Shown here: positions 23,251-32,125 of the stretch, one piece after another
Layout of the letters: each line of letters opens with the position of its first letter
How positions within the stretch are numbered: position 1 is the first letter of the stretch
From: Paraburkholderia panacisoli
GTDB lineage: Bacteria; Pseudomonadota; Gammaproteobacteria; Burkholderiales; Burkholderiaceae
Assembly (NCBI RefSeq): GCF_008369935.1
Contig: NZ_VTUZ01000063.1
Span: 1-42,404, forward strand
DNA: 42,404 nt
Direction: 5' to 3'
Notes under the pieces: generated by a model
Databases searched by the model: none
What the model was told of the DNA's origin: nothing
The model's input: only the letters and a program-made list of their open reading frames with translations
Translations under genes and position numbers: made by a program

Positions 23251-23758
23251 ACCGCCGAGGTTCGACAATCGAGCTGCGTAACCGCGTCCAGTTCGCCGCC
23301 GCTGATTTCATGCCTCGGTTAATAGAGACTTGGCCTGAACAAGAAGAGCATGCGACGCGGCGAACTCATTGCGTCCGGCCATTGTGAGAGCGGCATGGCC
23401 CGTGCGTGCAAACAACTCGTCGTTTCATGTTGCAACCACATGCGAAGCAGTGCCAATCTGGTCGTACCGACGAAAAGGCTGCTCGCAATCTGGGCGAGCG
23501 GTGAGCAGCCGGACCCTCCATTTTTCTCTCAGTTGTCTCGTTACTTGCCAGTGCAATCTTCCAGCCGGAAGAGTCCCGCACCGCGGGCATGGCTTTGAGG
23601 GCGCGTCGAACAAAGGCGCCTTGCCGCCCTACGAGGTTGTCTATCGGCTCCGGGGGCGCGGAAACTTCACGGCGTGGCAGCGGACGCAGCAGTATTTCTC
23701 TTGCACGCGCCACGGCGGCGATAGACTGGAACCTCCACATCCGTCCTGGAGCCTGGGC
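23251..23758. other. Gap with no visible gene
   Basis: About 500 bases. Open frames exist (for example 23350-23598) but are not protein-like and lack start signals. Confidence 0.35.
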
Positions 23759-24196
23759 ATGACCTCGCAAACCTGCAACCACATCGACCTTGCGCGCGAG
23801 CAGCTGGAGATGGCGCTCGTCGCGTTCCTGGAGCGCCATCGCTTCGCCTCGGCCATCACCCTGGCCAGCGCGGCCGAACGTGTACTGGGCGAGGCGCTGC
23901 GGCACGCCGGCAAGCCAACGGGCGTGGACTGGAAGTTCGATGCGGCCGACCTGGCGCACACGAAGCTGCACGGCCGGCCGCTGGACCGCCAGGCCTTCAA
24001 TGCCGCGGAGAGCTGTGTGGCCGCCGCGCTGAGCCACTTCGATAAAGCCGATGCGCCCGACTTCGAAGCCGACCTCGAGGAAGCCGCGTCCTGGATGCTG
24101 GTGCGGGCCTGCGAGAATGCGCACCGGCTCGGGCTAACCGTGCAGGGCTTCGATGCGTTCAACGAGTGGTTCTGCGAGCACGTCGTCGGCGTCTGA
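23759..24196 (+). CDS. Hypothetical protein, HEPN-like helical fold
   Basis: A 145-residue all-helical-looking protein. LAREQLEMALVAFLERHRFA followed by SAITLASAAERVLGEALRHA is the core; a second helix group follows with ADLEEAASWMLVRACENAHR. The order resembles a widespread uncharacterised family with HEPN-like architecture as I remember it (two-helix core with 'A-x-TLAGAAEE-LG'), but I cannot name it firmly, and the RxxxxH nuclease motif typical of HEPN is not evident. The start ATG 23759 fits the family N-terminus. Function is unknown. Confidence 0.62.
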   Translation: MTSQTCNHIDLAREQLEMALVAFLERHRFASAITLASAAERVLGEALRHAGKPTGVDWKFDAADLAHTKLHGRPLDRQAFNAAESCVAAALSHFDKADAPDFEADLEEAASWMLVRACENAHRLGLTVQGFDAFNEWFCEHVVGV

Positions 24197-24280
24197 CCAC
24201 GGGCTGCCCGAACAACAACAACTTCGGAACGTTCACTTCGCGACTACGCGGCAGACGTTTCCTGACGGAGCGCATGAATT

Positions 24281-24775
24281 ATGAGGAAGCAGTTGACCGC
24301 CGCCGCAATCGCGACCTGCCTCGCGCTAGTAGCCGTCCGGGCCCTGGCTGGATCTGTCGATGTCGACTACAGGAATGCGACCTTCCGCATCGACAACGAA
24401 GACGTGAAGTTGTCGAATGGCAAGCGAGCGGTGCCGGCCGCACCTGGCTCGGCGACGCAGCACGTGACGCGTGTGTTCGGCAAGCCCGCCGGTGGCCGGC
24501 TTGACTCGAAGCCTGCTGCCGCGATATTCCTGGCGGACGAACCAGGCGGTAGCGGCATTTTCAACTACGTAGCGGTGGCATTCAGTGACTGCAGTAAGAC
24601 CAACGCTGTCTTCCTTGGCGACCGCATCATGCCGCGGTCGATTGTGTTCCATGGCCGCTCCATCGTCGTTACCTATCTAGACCGAAAACCGGACGAACCC
24701 ATGGCTGTCATACCCAACGTGACGAAGAACATGACGCTTGGCTTTGATTCCAAGACCTGCCAGCTCGCCAAATAA
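24281..24775 (+). CDS. Secreted hypothetical protein
   Basis: A 164-residue protein with a cleavable signal (about residues 1-24, ending RALA) and a mature beta-rich domain: VDYRNATFRIDNEDVKLSNG, then APGSATQHVTRVFGKPAGG, and FLADEPGGSGIFNYVAVAF. A family of secreted proteins with 'NATY-I-V-L-NG-AAPGSAS' blocks is widespread in bacteria and has no known function; this protein shares that pattern. The start ATG 24281 has a weak GGAG 10 bases upstream. Confidence 0.7.
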   Translation: MRKQLTAAAIATCLALVAVRALAGSVDVDYRNATFRIDNEDVKLSNGKRAVPAAPGSATQHVTRVFGKPAGGRLDSKPAAAIFLADEPGGSGIFNYVAVAFSDCSKTNAVFLGDRIMPRSIVFHGRSIVVTYLDRKPDEPMAVIPNVTKNMTLGFDSKTCQLAK

Positions 24776-24854
24776 CAACACGGGACCTGGCGGACCCAAC
24801 CGGGCACCGCCCTGACAGAGCACGCATCCGGGCAGACCGGCAAGGAGCAGAAAA

Positions 24855-25091
24855 GTGACAACCGACGGGCGGGTCCTGTACGTCAACCGCTGCACGGCCT
24901 GCGGCCAAGCCGGTGAGGTCCATCTGGCGGATGATGCGCACGACGGTGAGCTGGCGCACTGCGACTCGTGCGGCGCGCCGGTCACACTCGAGTGTGATGG
25001 CGGCGTGCGACTGGTGCCTGATTTTTTCACTACACTCGCTGCCCTAGCTGTAGCTTTCAGGCGCCAACCTTCCTTCGCGCTTCCAGGATAG
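24855..25091 (+). CDS. Zinc-ribbon small protein with hydrophobic tail
   Basis: A 78-residue protein starting at GTG 24855, with AAGGAG eight bases before. Two CxxC pairs (RCTACG near residues 12-17 and HCDSCG near 36-41) form a zinc ribbon; the end has a hydrophobic segment (FFTTLAALAVAF) that may touch the membrane. Its position 14 bases before the next lipoprotein gene suggests one unit. The family is not recognised. Confidence 0.6.
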   Translation: MTTDGRVLYVNRCTACGQAGEVHLADDAHDGELAHCDSCGAPVTLECDGGVRLVPDFFTTLAALAVAFRRQPSFALPG

Positions 25092-25105
25092 CAGGAGCAG
25101 TGCAC

Positions 25106-25426
25106 ATGAGCATTGTCCGCAAATTGCGCGCAACCGGTACCGCGTTCCTCCTGTCGGCGCTCTGCGCAGCCTGCGCGACCCCACACCCACCACCTGGCGC
25201 CCGGCTTTCCACGCGGGAATATTTCGGCACGGCGCAGGGCCTTGACGTCACCGACAGGGTCGAGTTCTTCGGGGTGGGCTTCACGGCCAGCAAGCCGGTC
25301 GCGCTCCGCGTCGAGCAGCTTCCGGGCGACACTCAGGACATTGCCTTCACCATCCCGGGCACGCCGCCGGCGGACCCGTACGGCTTCCTCGATTTCAACT
25401 CCAGAACTCGACGATGCCATCGATAG
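25106..25426 (+). CDS. Lipoprotein, probably frameshifted near its end
   Basis: A 106-residue frame from ATG 25106 with AGGAG upstream. The signal ends in the lipobox LCAAC (about residues 17-21). The mature part reads REYFGTAQGLDVTDRVEFFG, then SKPVALRVEQLPGDTQDIAF and PADPYGFLDFNS, then an out-of-character RTRRCHR and stop. In the next frame the plausible continuation TPELDDAIDRQFFVGARVSP and LDFMREFTTPLA stops at 25497. A single-base change near 25400 thus probably shortened it; it is possible but less likely that both are real. Confidence 0.6.
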   Translation: MSIVRKLRATGTAFLLSALCAACATPHPPPGARLSTREYFGTAQGLDVTDRVEFFGVGFTASKPVALRVEQLPGDTQDIAFTIPGTPPADPYGFLDFNSRTRRCHR

Positions 25427-25514
25427 GCAGTTCTTCGTAGGTGCACGGGTATCGCCGCTTGATTTTATGCGCGAGTTCACAACACCGTTGGCTTAGCCGA
25501 GGCTCTGACTCTGC

Positions 25515-26210
25515 TTACGACGCTGCCAGTGAGTCGCCGGACACATGAACACGCTCGCCCATCTGGACCGGCGGCTGCGTCGAGTAGTTGAAATTCCGGT
25601 AGCTGCCATCCTGCATTCTGACTTGTACCTGGTAGCTCGTCGCCTTGCGTACTGCGTGCTCGATGCCATTGCCCGCCAATCCACCGCCAACCGCTCCAGC
25701 AATCGTTGCAAGAACACGACCACGTCCTCCCCCAACCTGATTTCCGAGCAGGCCTCCAGCGACAGCTCCGCCTACGACGCCGAGACCCGTTGTCGGTTCG
25801 GATTCCTTAACTGTATTGATGGCGACAACTTCGCCAGCGTTTGGGTCGACCGCGACCGGCCTTGGTGCGGGTTGCGCCGCGTTTTGATACGCGTTGTTGT
25901 TTGAATACCTGGGAGCCTGCTCCACCGGGCTGGTCCGATGATGATGCACACGGGGCTGGACTGGCGCTTCCTCCCGCATGACGTGTTGCTGGGCATCTGG
26001 TTGCGGCGATGCAAGCGACGCGCTGGCCGTCTGCGCGACGACCGGTACCGCCGGAGTGGAAGGCGCGGTCGTGGCTCGGGACGTCGGAAGAATGCCGGTC
26101 ATCGCAGCGATGCCGGTCGCACTGGCCAGGATGACGGCCACAGCCGCACCGGCAACCAGAGGGTGGATACGACTGCGCTGCGGCAAATTGGAAGTCAGAT
26201 TGGTATTCAT
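25515..26210 (-). CDS. Glycine-zipper 2TM-domain envelope protein, copy 1
   Basis: A 231-residue protein. ATG 26210 follows GGAG. An N-terminal membrane anchor (HPLVAGAAVAVILASATGIA) is followed by a Pro/Ala/Gln linker with HHHR and QAPRYSNNNAYQ. The glycine-zipper pair follows: GLGVVGGAVAGGLLGNQVGG and TIAGAVGGGLAGNGIEHAVR, as in the Rickettsia 17-kDa antigen/SlyB family (PF05433). An SH3-like end (YQVQVRMQDGSYRNFNYSTQ) closes it. It is very similar along its full length to copy 2 at 37115-37807. It probably spans the periplasm and touches the outer membrane; function is unknown. Confidence 0.85.
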   Translation of the reverse strand: MNTNLTSNLPQRSRIHPLVAGAAVAVILASATGIAAMTGILPTSRATTAPSTPAVPVVAQTASASLASPQPDAQQHVMREEAPVQPRVHHHRTSPVEQAPRYSNNNAYQNAAQPAPRPVAVDPNAGEVVAINTVKESEPTTGLGVVGGAVAGGLLGNQVGGGRGRVLATIAGAVGGGLAGNGIEHAVRKATSYQVQVRMQDGSYRNFNYSTQPPVQMGERVHVSGDSLAAS

Positions 26211-26853
26211 GTCGCGCTCCGTTGACGTGTATCAGCAAGAACGCCGGAGCCGACAAACCGGTGGACGTCGCGACGGCAAGATTTGTAAGCACTTGTAGCG
26301 TTTCCCGACTGTGCTTCGGGAGCGTTGTCTCGGGTATATCCCTTCGGACGGCGTCGGCGCCTCAGGCTACCGCTCCGAATAAGGCGCCGACGCCTGAGGA
26401 CGCGCCCATGGCCAATGCGCTCCAGAAGACCACCCGCATGACGCCGGGGCCAACTTTCGCCCCGCCAGCTTTCGCGGCCAGGCCGCCCTGCGCGGCCAGC
26501 GAAACCAGAGCAGAAACGACGATGGCCGGCAACAGAAGGAGTCGGGCGCGAGCGCCAGAGACCAAGTCAAAAGGCTGTTGGCGCCCTCGTCAACTCCACC
26601 GTCAGCCAACGCGCACGCCCTCTACTCGGGCTCCGGGGAGCGGGCGGAAAAAGCCTTGCTTTTGGCGGCATCGGTTCAGCCACCGGTGGCGCACCTGCGG
26701 ATATTCCCCATTCCGGCTACAAGCCTCATCAACGCCGCGAGGACTGCGTCGAACTGTCCAAGAAGAACGAGGGTAGCCGCCGGTTTACGCCCCCGGCTGA
26801 GTGTGCAAGTATCGTTGCCGAGGCGGATACCGCATCCCTTTGCGAGGTTCAGG
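26211..26853. other. Gap with one transporter remnant
   Basis: About 640 bases. The only protein-like part is the minus-strand 26362-26565 fragment listed separately. The promoter of the 435-residue gene is presumably in the right part. Confidence 0.4.
26362..26565 (-). pseudogene. VIT1/CCC1-like transporter C-terminal fragment
   Basis: A 67-codon frame with no proper start (TTG, no ribosome-binding site): LLLLPAIVVSALVSLAAQGG, then the segment GGAKVGPGVMRVVFWSALAM and ASSGVGALFGAVA. The last part resembles the end of VIT1/CCC1-type iron/manganese transporters, where a last membrane helix reads like 'F-W-GALAMA-T-G-GALFG'. About 150 upstream residues are missing and the upstream frame is broken, so I call it a fragment. 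The family guess is moderate. Confidence 0.35.
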
Positions 26854-28161
26854 ATGGCCTGGAGACTCTGGAAAACTGAGAAGCGGCAAGATGGGACGCG
26901 AAGCTGGCCCAGCGATGCGAATCAGTCGATAACGCAGCTTCTGGGCATGTACTTGGGCAGCGATGCAGCACCGTTCGCAGCGTGGGCCGCACCTGGCATC
27001 AGCTTCACACCAGATGTCGAACCGGTCCTGCGAAACGGAGTTCAAGGATATCAGCTCGCCCTCTGGTTCTGGCTTTTTGCCGAGAAGCACGGCACTATCT
27101 CGGCACGAATGGTACGTGAGTCCTTCTGCCTGCTCGCTGAGGCAGCGCAACCGTCGTCCGGCGACAGGATTAATGCGCTCCTCGACTTCGAAAACCGCCT
27201 GGCGCACTCTATCGAGGGGATTTCCTCCTTGGAGCGCACGTTCCACCTCGAGGGCCTGTCGGTGGAGCTACCGACGGAATTCTTTCTGGCCACAGGCTTC
27301 CTCCGGCTCGCGCCCGAATCCCCTTATGCTGGAAATGAGAGCGCCAGTCTGCAAGGCAATGACTACAAGCTCGCTGACTGCTTTGGCCATGCAACCGAAG
27401 AGGCGCTGGCGGTGTTTCGAGCTATGATAGACGCGGTCGACTTTGATGCGAAAACGCTACCCAACTGGAAATGGAGCGCCCATCCCGGCGCTGCCGAGCG
27501 ACACCTGCAACGACGCTACAACAATTCCCTGTTTCCCCTGCACCGCCAGATGGTTACGGCTCGTGAGGTCTATGAGGCACGTCTTACCGACGCCCAGGCC
27601 CTGCACGAAATCAGCAAGGAGCTTAGTGAGCTCAGCCAGTCGTTCTCGCAAACGACCGAATTGCCGCTGAACTGGCAATCGTTCCTCGAAGGATATCGGG
27701 ACTACGTCGACCGACTCGATGAACGCCGCCTCGCAGCCGGTGGGCAGAATGCGGCACTCGGTGAAGCAATTGCAAGATTGCGCAATGACATCCTCACAAC
27801 CTGGCGCACCTCGCTTCACAAGAACCGGCACAGCCTTGCCACACTGGACCAGGAAGAAGCACAAAGGAGCGAGCGTCGCGCGCTGCTTTACGGATGCGAC
27901 TGGACCGCACAGCTTCTGAGTAACGGCTCTCTGATACCGTCAGATGAAGTCGTTCCTGCCCTGCTGAGTGAGTCCCCGTCTGAGCTGGAAAGGGTGGTGA
28001 CCGGCCTCCAGGCCGAACCACGACTGCATGAGACGCTTGCGCAATGTCGTGCAACCGCGCATCGACTCGTCAACGAATCCCGCTCGGGCGGCCACAATCT
28101 TCCTGACATGGCCGACAAGCTTCGTATTCTTGACGGTACGCCCGGCCAAGTGCCTCCCTGA
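26854..28161 (+). CDS. Unrecognised 435-residue protein
   Basis: The frame is open from 26578, but ATG 26854, with GAGG six bases upstream and a sensible N-terminus (AWRLWKTEKRQDGTRSWPSD), is the likely start. The protein is mostly alpha-helical: VQGYQLALWFWLFAEKHGTI, LAEAAQPSSGDRINALLDFE, LDERRLAAGGQNAALGEAIA. No membrane segment, signal peptide or catalytic motif is visible. A Glu/Arg-rich half with LSELSQSFSQTTEL suggests a coiled domain. I cannot assign a family; the neighbours give no clear lead. A weak terminator follows. Confidence 0.72.
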   Translation: MAWRLWKTEKRQDGTRSWPSDANQSITQLLGMYLGSDAAPFAAWAAPGISFTPDVEPVLRNGVQGYQLALWFWLFAEKHGTISARMVRESFCLLAEAAQPSSGDRINALLDFENRLAHSIEGISSLERTFHLEGLSVELPTEFFLATGFLRLAPESPYAGNESASLQGNDYKLADCFGHATEEALAVFRAMIDAVDFDAKTLPNWKWSAHPGAAERHLQRRYNNSLFPLHRQMVTAREVYEARLTDAQALHEISKELSELSQSFSQTTELPLNWQSFLEGYRDYVDRLDERRLAAGGQNAALGEAIARLRNDILTTWRTSLHKNRHSLATLDQEEAQRSERRALLYGCDWTAQLLSNGSLIPSDEVVPALLSESPSELERVVTGLQAEPRLHETLAQCRATAHRLVNESRSGGHNLPDMADKLRILDGTPGQVPP

Positions 28162-28197
28162 CCTCGCCCGCCCGGAGTCTGCGGTCCATGTTCCAAA

Positions 28198-28226
28198 GGG
28201 CGCCTAATTGACGCCCTCGCCTTTTT
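28198..28226 (+). terminator. Possible terminator after the 435-residue gene
   Basis: Short stem GGGCG (28198-28202) and CGCCC (28212-28216) around a nine-base loop, followed after five bases by TTTTT. It is weak because the T-run is separated from the stem. Confidence 0.35.
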
Positions 28227-28416
28227 GTCGGGATGCAATGGTCCAACTGGATGACGCCCTCGGTAGACGCGTGCCGAAGTCGAGCGTTACCTGTTGTGGC
28301 CCGCTGACGCTGCCCGTCAACGGGAAGGCTTCGTTGACGGGCAGCAGGTCAGATTCGGTCACCGCGTAAGCAGCCAGAGACAGGAATACGAACAGCAAGC
28401 CCAGCGCGAAGCGCAA
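28204..28416 (-). pseudogene. Possible DsbD N-terminal fragment
   Basis: A 70-codon frame with a signal peptide (FALGLLFVFLSLAAYA) then ESDLLPVNEAFPLTGSVSGP and QQVTLDF. The 'D-LLPVNEAF' and 'V-L-F' pattern is the start of the periplasmic N-terminal domain of DsbD-type thiol:disulfide carriers, but it stops long before the fold is complete, and the start would be TTG. It lies 159 bases beyond cusF in the same direction, so a once-present dsbD in the metal operon is a possible story. Confidence 0.4.
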
Positions 28417-28574
28417 CGTACGCTTCGCTGCGTCTGCTTGACGGCAAATTCCCTGCGTCCGTCGGATGATGTCCTTCGCATTGCTGTGCCTCTACGCACA
28501 AGATGTGGGCGCAAATGTGCGACCGCAGGCCCGCTGTCACGCGGCGAGCCTGCGAGTGCGGTGTCAACGCGCCA

Positions 28575-28922
28575 TCATGACTGCTTTTCCAGTTTCACAA
28601 TGGTCAGGGTGCCGTTGACGTTTTCGACACGAACCTTGACCTTGTCCCCCTCGTGAACCTGCTTGACCATCGCGGCATCCTTCGCCTTGAACGCCATCGT
28701 CATCGGCGGCATCCCGACGTTATCCAGCGCGCCGTGCTTCAGGGTGACCATGCCGGTCACAGCGTCCACCTTCCTGACCTCCGCCTCGGTGAGCGCGGTT
28801 TTCGATGACGTCTTCGATGCTGACGGCTCGGACATGTTCATGCCAGCCATACCATCACCAGCGAACGCGGGCGCAGCAACGATGGCTGCAAGAGCAACAG
28901 ACGCAACAATCAACCTCTTCAT
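28575..28922 (-). CDS. cusF: Periplasmic Cu(I)/Ag(I)-binding protein CusF
   Basis: A 115-residue exported protein with signal peptide (residues 1-21, ending AFA). The CusF fold (PF11604) is seen as VRKVDAVTGMVTLKHGALDN, then VGMPPMTMAFKAKDAAMV (Met and His/Trp-type copper ligands in the MPPMTM strand) and GDKVKVRVENVNGTLTIVKL. It picks up Cu(I)/Ag(I) in the periplasm and hands it to CusB/CusA. It overlaps cusA by four bases (ATGA at 28919-28922), so it is translated with the pump. A second CusF domain is fused to CusB in this operon. Confidence 0.93.
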   Translation of the reverse strand: MKRLIVASVALAAIVAAPAFAGDGMAGMNMSEPSASKTSSKTALTEAEVRKVDAVTGMVTLKHGALDNVGMPPMTMAFKAKDAAMVKQVHEGDKVKVRVENVNGTLTIVKLEKQS

Positions 28923-31900
28923 TGGGTTTCTCCAGTTTGAGTAGAAGGCACTTTCATGCCGGAAGGTACTGCGTGGGGATGACGCGCATGGCCCAGCCTT
29001 CGCGCGCGGCGGCGTTGCAGCAGGAACCAGGCTGCAGGGATGACGAACATCGAAAGGATGGGTGCCGTGACCATGCCGCCTACCATCGGCGCGGCAATGC
29101 GCTGCATGACTTCCGAGCCGGCGCCGTGTCCGACCATGATGGGGATGAGACCGGCAAGCACGACAGCAACCGTCATCGCTTTCGGTCGCACGCGCAAAAC
29201 GGCGCCTTCACGAATCGCATCGAACAGGAGTGCCTCCGTTAGCGGTTCACCATCCTCCAGCCGGCGACTGAGCGCCCCCTTCAGGTAGAGCAGCATCACG
29301 ACACCAAACTCGGCTGCGACACCAGCGAGTGCGATAAATCCGACTGCGGTTGCGACAGACACCGCGTGACCCAGAATCCAGATGAGCCAGAACCCGCCCA
29401 CCAGAGCAAACGGCACCGTCGACATCAGCAGGAGTGCATCGGCCGCAGAGTTGAAGGTCAGGAAGAGCAGCACGAAGATAACAACGAGCGTCACGGGAAT
29501 GACCGTGCGCAGTTTCGCCGCCGCGCGCTCGAGATATTCGAACTGGCCGGACCATGCAATCGAATAGCCAGGCGGAAGCGTCACCTTCTCCGCAACCGCG
29601 CGCTGCATTGACTCGACCGCTGACTGCAGGTCCGTATTGCGGATATCGACATAGACATAGCCGGAGAGCCGCGCATTTTCGCTGCGAATCATCGGAGGAC
29701 CATCGGCAATCGTGATGTGCGCGACATCGCCGAGCTGGATTTGCGCGCCACGGTCCGTGACGACCGGCAACTGACGCAGCTTCTCGATCGAATCCCGGAT
29801 TTCGCGCGGATAGCGGATGTTGATGGGAAACCGCTCGCGGCCAGCAATCACTTCGCCCACGTTTTCCCCGCCGACGGCCGAAGAAATGACCGACTGGATA
29901 TCGCCGACGGAAAGGCCGTAACGTGCAGCCGTCTGGCGGTCGATGTCGATGTCTATGTACCGGCCGCCGTTCAGACGCTCGGCCAGTGCAGACGTGACGC
30001 CCGGTACATTCTTGACCGCAGTTTCGACCTGCTCCGCAATTCTGTCGATTTGCGAGAGGTCGCTGCCCGAAATCTTGACGCCGACCGGCGTCTTGATGCC
30101 GGTAGACAGCATGTCCAGACGATTACGGATGGGCGGCACCCACACGTTCGACAGCCCCGGCGCCTTGACGGTCCGGTCCAGTTCATCGACCAGCTTCTCC
30201 GGCGTCGTGCCGGGTCGCCACTGGCTACGCGGCTTGAACTGAATCGTGGTTTCGAACATTTCGAGCGGTGCAGGGTCAGTTGCAGTATCGGCCCGGCCGG
30301 ACTTGCCGAAGACGGTCTGCACCTCCGGAACCGTCTTGATGAGCCGGTCCGTCTGCTGCAGCAGTTCACTCGCTTTCTCGGCCGAAATTCCCGGGAGCGC
30401 TGTCGGCATATACAGCAGGTCGCCTTCATCGAGCGGTGGCATGAATTCGCCGCCGATCTGGGACAACGGAATCACCGAAGCGGCCAGCGCGACGACCGCC
30501 AGACCAATGGCAACCCACGGCCGCCGCAGCGTCGCTTCCAGCAACGGTTGGTACAGTCGAATCAGCACGCGATTGATGGGGTTCGAGTTTTCATGAGGAA
30601 TGCGACCTCGAATCAGATAGCCCATCAGCACCGGCACGAGCGTGACCGATAACCCGGCAGCAGCAGCAATGGTGTAGGTTTTGGTGAAAGCCAACGGAGA
30701 GAACAGTTTCCCCTCCTGTCCCTCCAGCGAAAACACCGGGATGAAGGACAGGGTGATGATGAGAAGCGAAAAGAACAGTGCCGGCCCCACCTCCGCTGCA
30801 GATGTCGCGATAAGGTCCCAGCGCTGTGCGGTCGTGATTTGTTCGCCCGGATGCTCGTGGTCGTACGCCTCCAGATGCTTGTGAGCGTTTTCAATCATCA
30901 CGATGGCCGCGTCAAGCATCGCGCCGATGGCAATCGCAATGCCTCCCAGCGACATCAGGTTCGCGTTGACACCCTGATAGCGCATGACGATGAACGCGGC
31001 AAGCACGCCGAGCGGTAGCGACAGAATCGCGACGAACGCACTGCGCAGGTGGAACAGGAACACCGCGCAGACCAGCCCAACGATGATGAATTCCTCGATG
31101 AGCTTGTCCTTGAGGTTGTCCACCGCACGCTCGATGAGCTGCGAGCGGTCGTAGGTCGTCACGACCTCGACACCGGTCGGCAACGACCGCTTCAGGTCAG
31201 CCAGTTTCGCCTTCACTGCATCGATGGTCGTCAGCGCATTCTTGCCGGAGCGCATGACGATGACGCCCCCCGCGACTTCTCCCTGCCCATTCAGCTCAGC
31301 GATACCTCGCCGCATCTCAGGCCCGATTTGAATCCGGGCTACATCACCGAGCAGAACCGGCGTACCGGCATCGTTCGTTCGCAATACGACGTTGCGAAAG
31401 TCGTCGAGTGTGTGCAGGTAGCCAGACGAACGGACCATGTACTCTGACTCGGCCATCTCGACAACTGACCCGCCCGACTCCTGGTTCGCTTTGCTGAGTG
31501 CGTCGACCACCGCCCCCTGCGTGATGCCATACGCACGAAGCTTGTCCGGGTCGAGCACAACCTGGAACTGGCGCACCATGCCGCCGATACTCGCGACTTC
31601 AGAAACGTCAGGCACTGATTTCAGTTCGAACTTCAGGAACCAGTCGTTAAGTGCGCGAAGTTGTCCAAGGTCGTGCTGCCCGGTCTTGTCGACGAGCGCA
31701 TATTCGTACACCCAGCCCACGCCGGTTGCATCGGGTCCCAGCGAAACGGTTGCCCCCTGCGGCAGGTGGCTCTGCACCTGATTCAGATATTCGAGGACGC
31801 GCGAGCGTGCCCAATACTGGTCGGTCTTGTCGTCGAACAGCACATACACGAACGCATCGCCGAACGAGGAATACGCGCGAATGGTCTTTGCCCCCGGTAC

Positions 31901-32125
31901 GCCGAGCAGCGTCGTTGTGAGCGGATACGTGACCTGGTCCTCGACGACCTGCGGTGCTTTGCCCGGGTACGACGCCTTGATGATGACCTGCGTATCGGAC
32001 AGGTCGGGCAGCGCATCGAGCGGCGTTTGCGTGACCGAATAGACACCCCATGCCGTAACGAGCACGGTCGCGAGCAGAACCAGGAAACGGTTGTGGATGG
32101 ACCACCTTATCAGGCGCGCAATCAT
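28919..32125 (-). CDS. cusA: Cu(I)/Ag(I) RND efflux pump CusA
   Basis: A 1068-residue heavy-metal-efflux RND pump with twelve expected membrane helices and two large periplasmic loops. The proton-relay acidic site is in IAIGAMLDAAIVMIENAHKH (Asp405, as in E. coli CusA), typical of the Cu/Ag class, unlike the Co/Zn/Cd CzcA class. The entry for metal has the Met-containing GGEFMPPLDEGDLLYMPTAL. It overlaps cusB by four bases (32122-32125). Together with CusB and CusC it exports Cu(I)/Ag(I) from periplasm or cytoplasm to the outside. No damage is seen. Confidence 0.94.
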   Translation of the reverse strand: MIARLIRWSIHNRFLVLLATVLVTAWGVYSVTQTPLDALPDLSDTQVIIKASYPGKAPQVVEDQVTYPLTTTLLGVPGAKTIRAYSSFGDAFVYVLFDDKTDQYWARSRVLEYLNQVQSHLPQGATVSLGPDATGVGWVYEYALVDKTGQHDLGQLRALNDWFLKFELKSVPDVSEVASIGGMVRQFQVVLDPDKLRAYGITQGAVVDALSKANQESGGSVVEMAESEYMVRSSGYLHTLDDFRNVVLRTNDAGTPVLLGDVARIQIGPEMRRGIAELNGQGEVAGGVIVMRSGKNALTTIDAVKAKLADLKRSLPTGVEVVTTYDRSQLIERAVDNLKDKLIEEFIIVGLVCAVFLFHLRSAFVAILSLPLGVLAAFIVMRYQGVNANLMSLGGIAIAIGAMLDAAIVMIENAHKHLEAYDHEHPGEQITTAQRWDLIATSAAEVGPALFFSLLIITLSFIPVFSLEGQEGKLFSPLAFTKTYTIAAAAGLSVTLVPVLMGYLIRGRIPHENSNPINRVLIRLYQPLLEATLRRPWVAIGLAVVALAASVIPLSQIGGEFMPPLDEGDLLYMPTALPGISAEKASELLQQTDRLIKTVPEVQTVFGKSGRADTATDPAPLEMFETTIQFKPRSQWRPGTTPEKLVDELDRTVKAPGLSNVWVPPIRNRLDMLSTGIKTPVGVKISGSDLSQIDRIAEQVETAVKNVPGVTSALAERLNGGRYIDIDIDRQTAARYGLSVGDIQSVISSAVGGENVGEVIAGRERFPINIRYPREIRDSIEKLRQLPVVTDRGAQIQLGDVAHITIADGPPMIRSENARLSGYVYVDIRNTDLQSAVESMQRAVAEKVTLPPGYSIAWSGQFEYLERAAAKLRTVIPVTLVVIFVLLFLTFNSAADALLLMSTVPFALVGGFWLIWILGHAVSVATAVGFIALAGVAAEFGVVMLLYLKGALSRRLEDGEPLTEALLFDAIREGAVLRVRPKAMTVAVVLAGLIPIMVGHGAGSEVMQRIAAPMVGGMVTAPILSMFVIPAAWFLLQRRRARRLGHARHPHAVPSGMKVPSTQTGETQ

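Noticed and set aside
29717..30652. 311-residue plus-strand frame inside cusA
   Set aside because: Shadow of the RND pump gene; Arg/Asp-rich with no motif.
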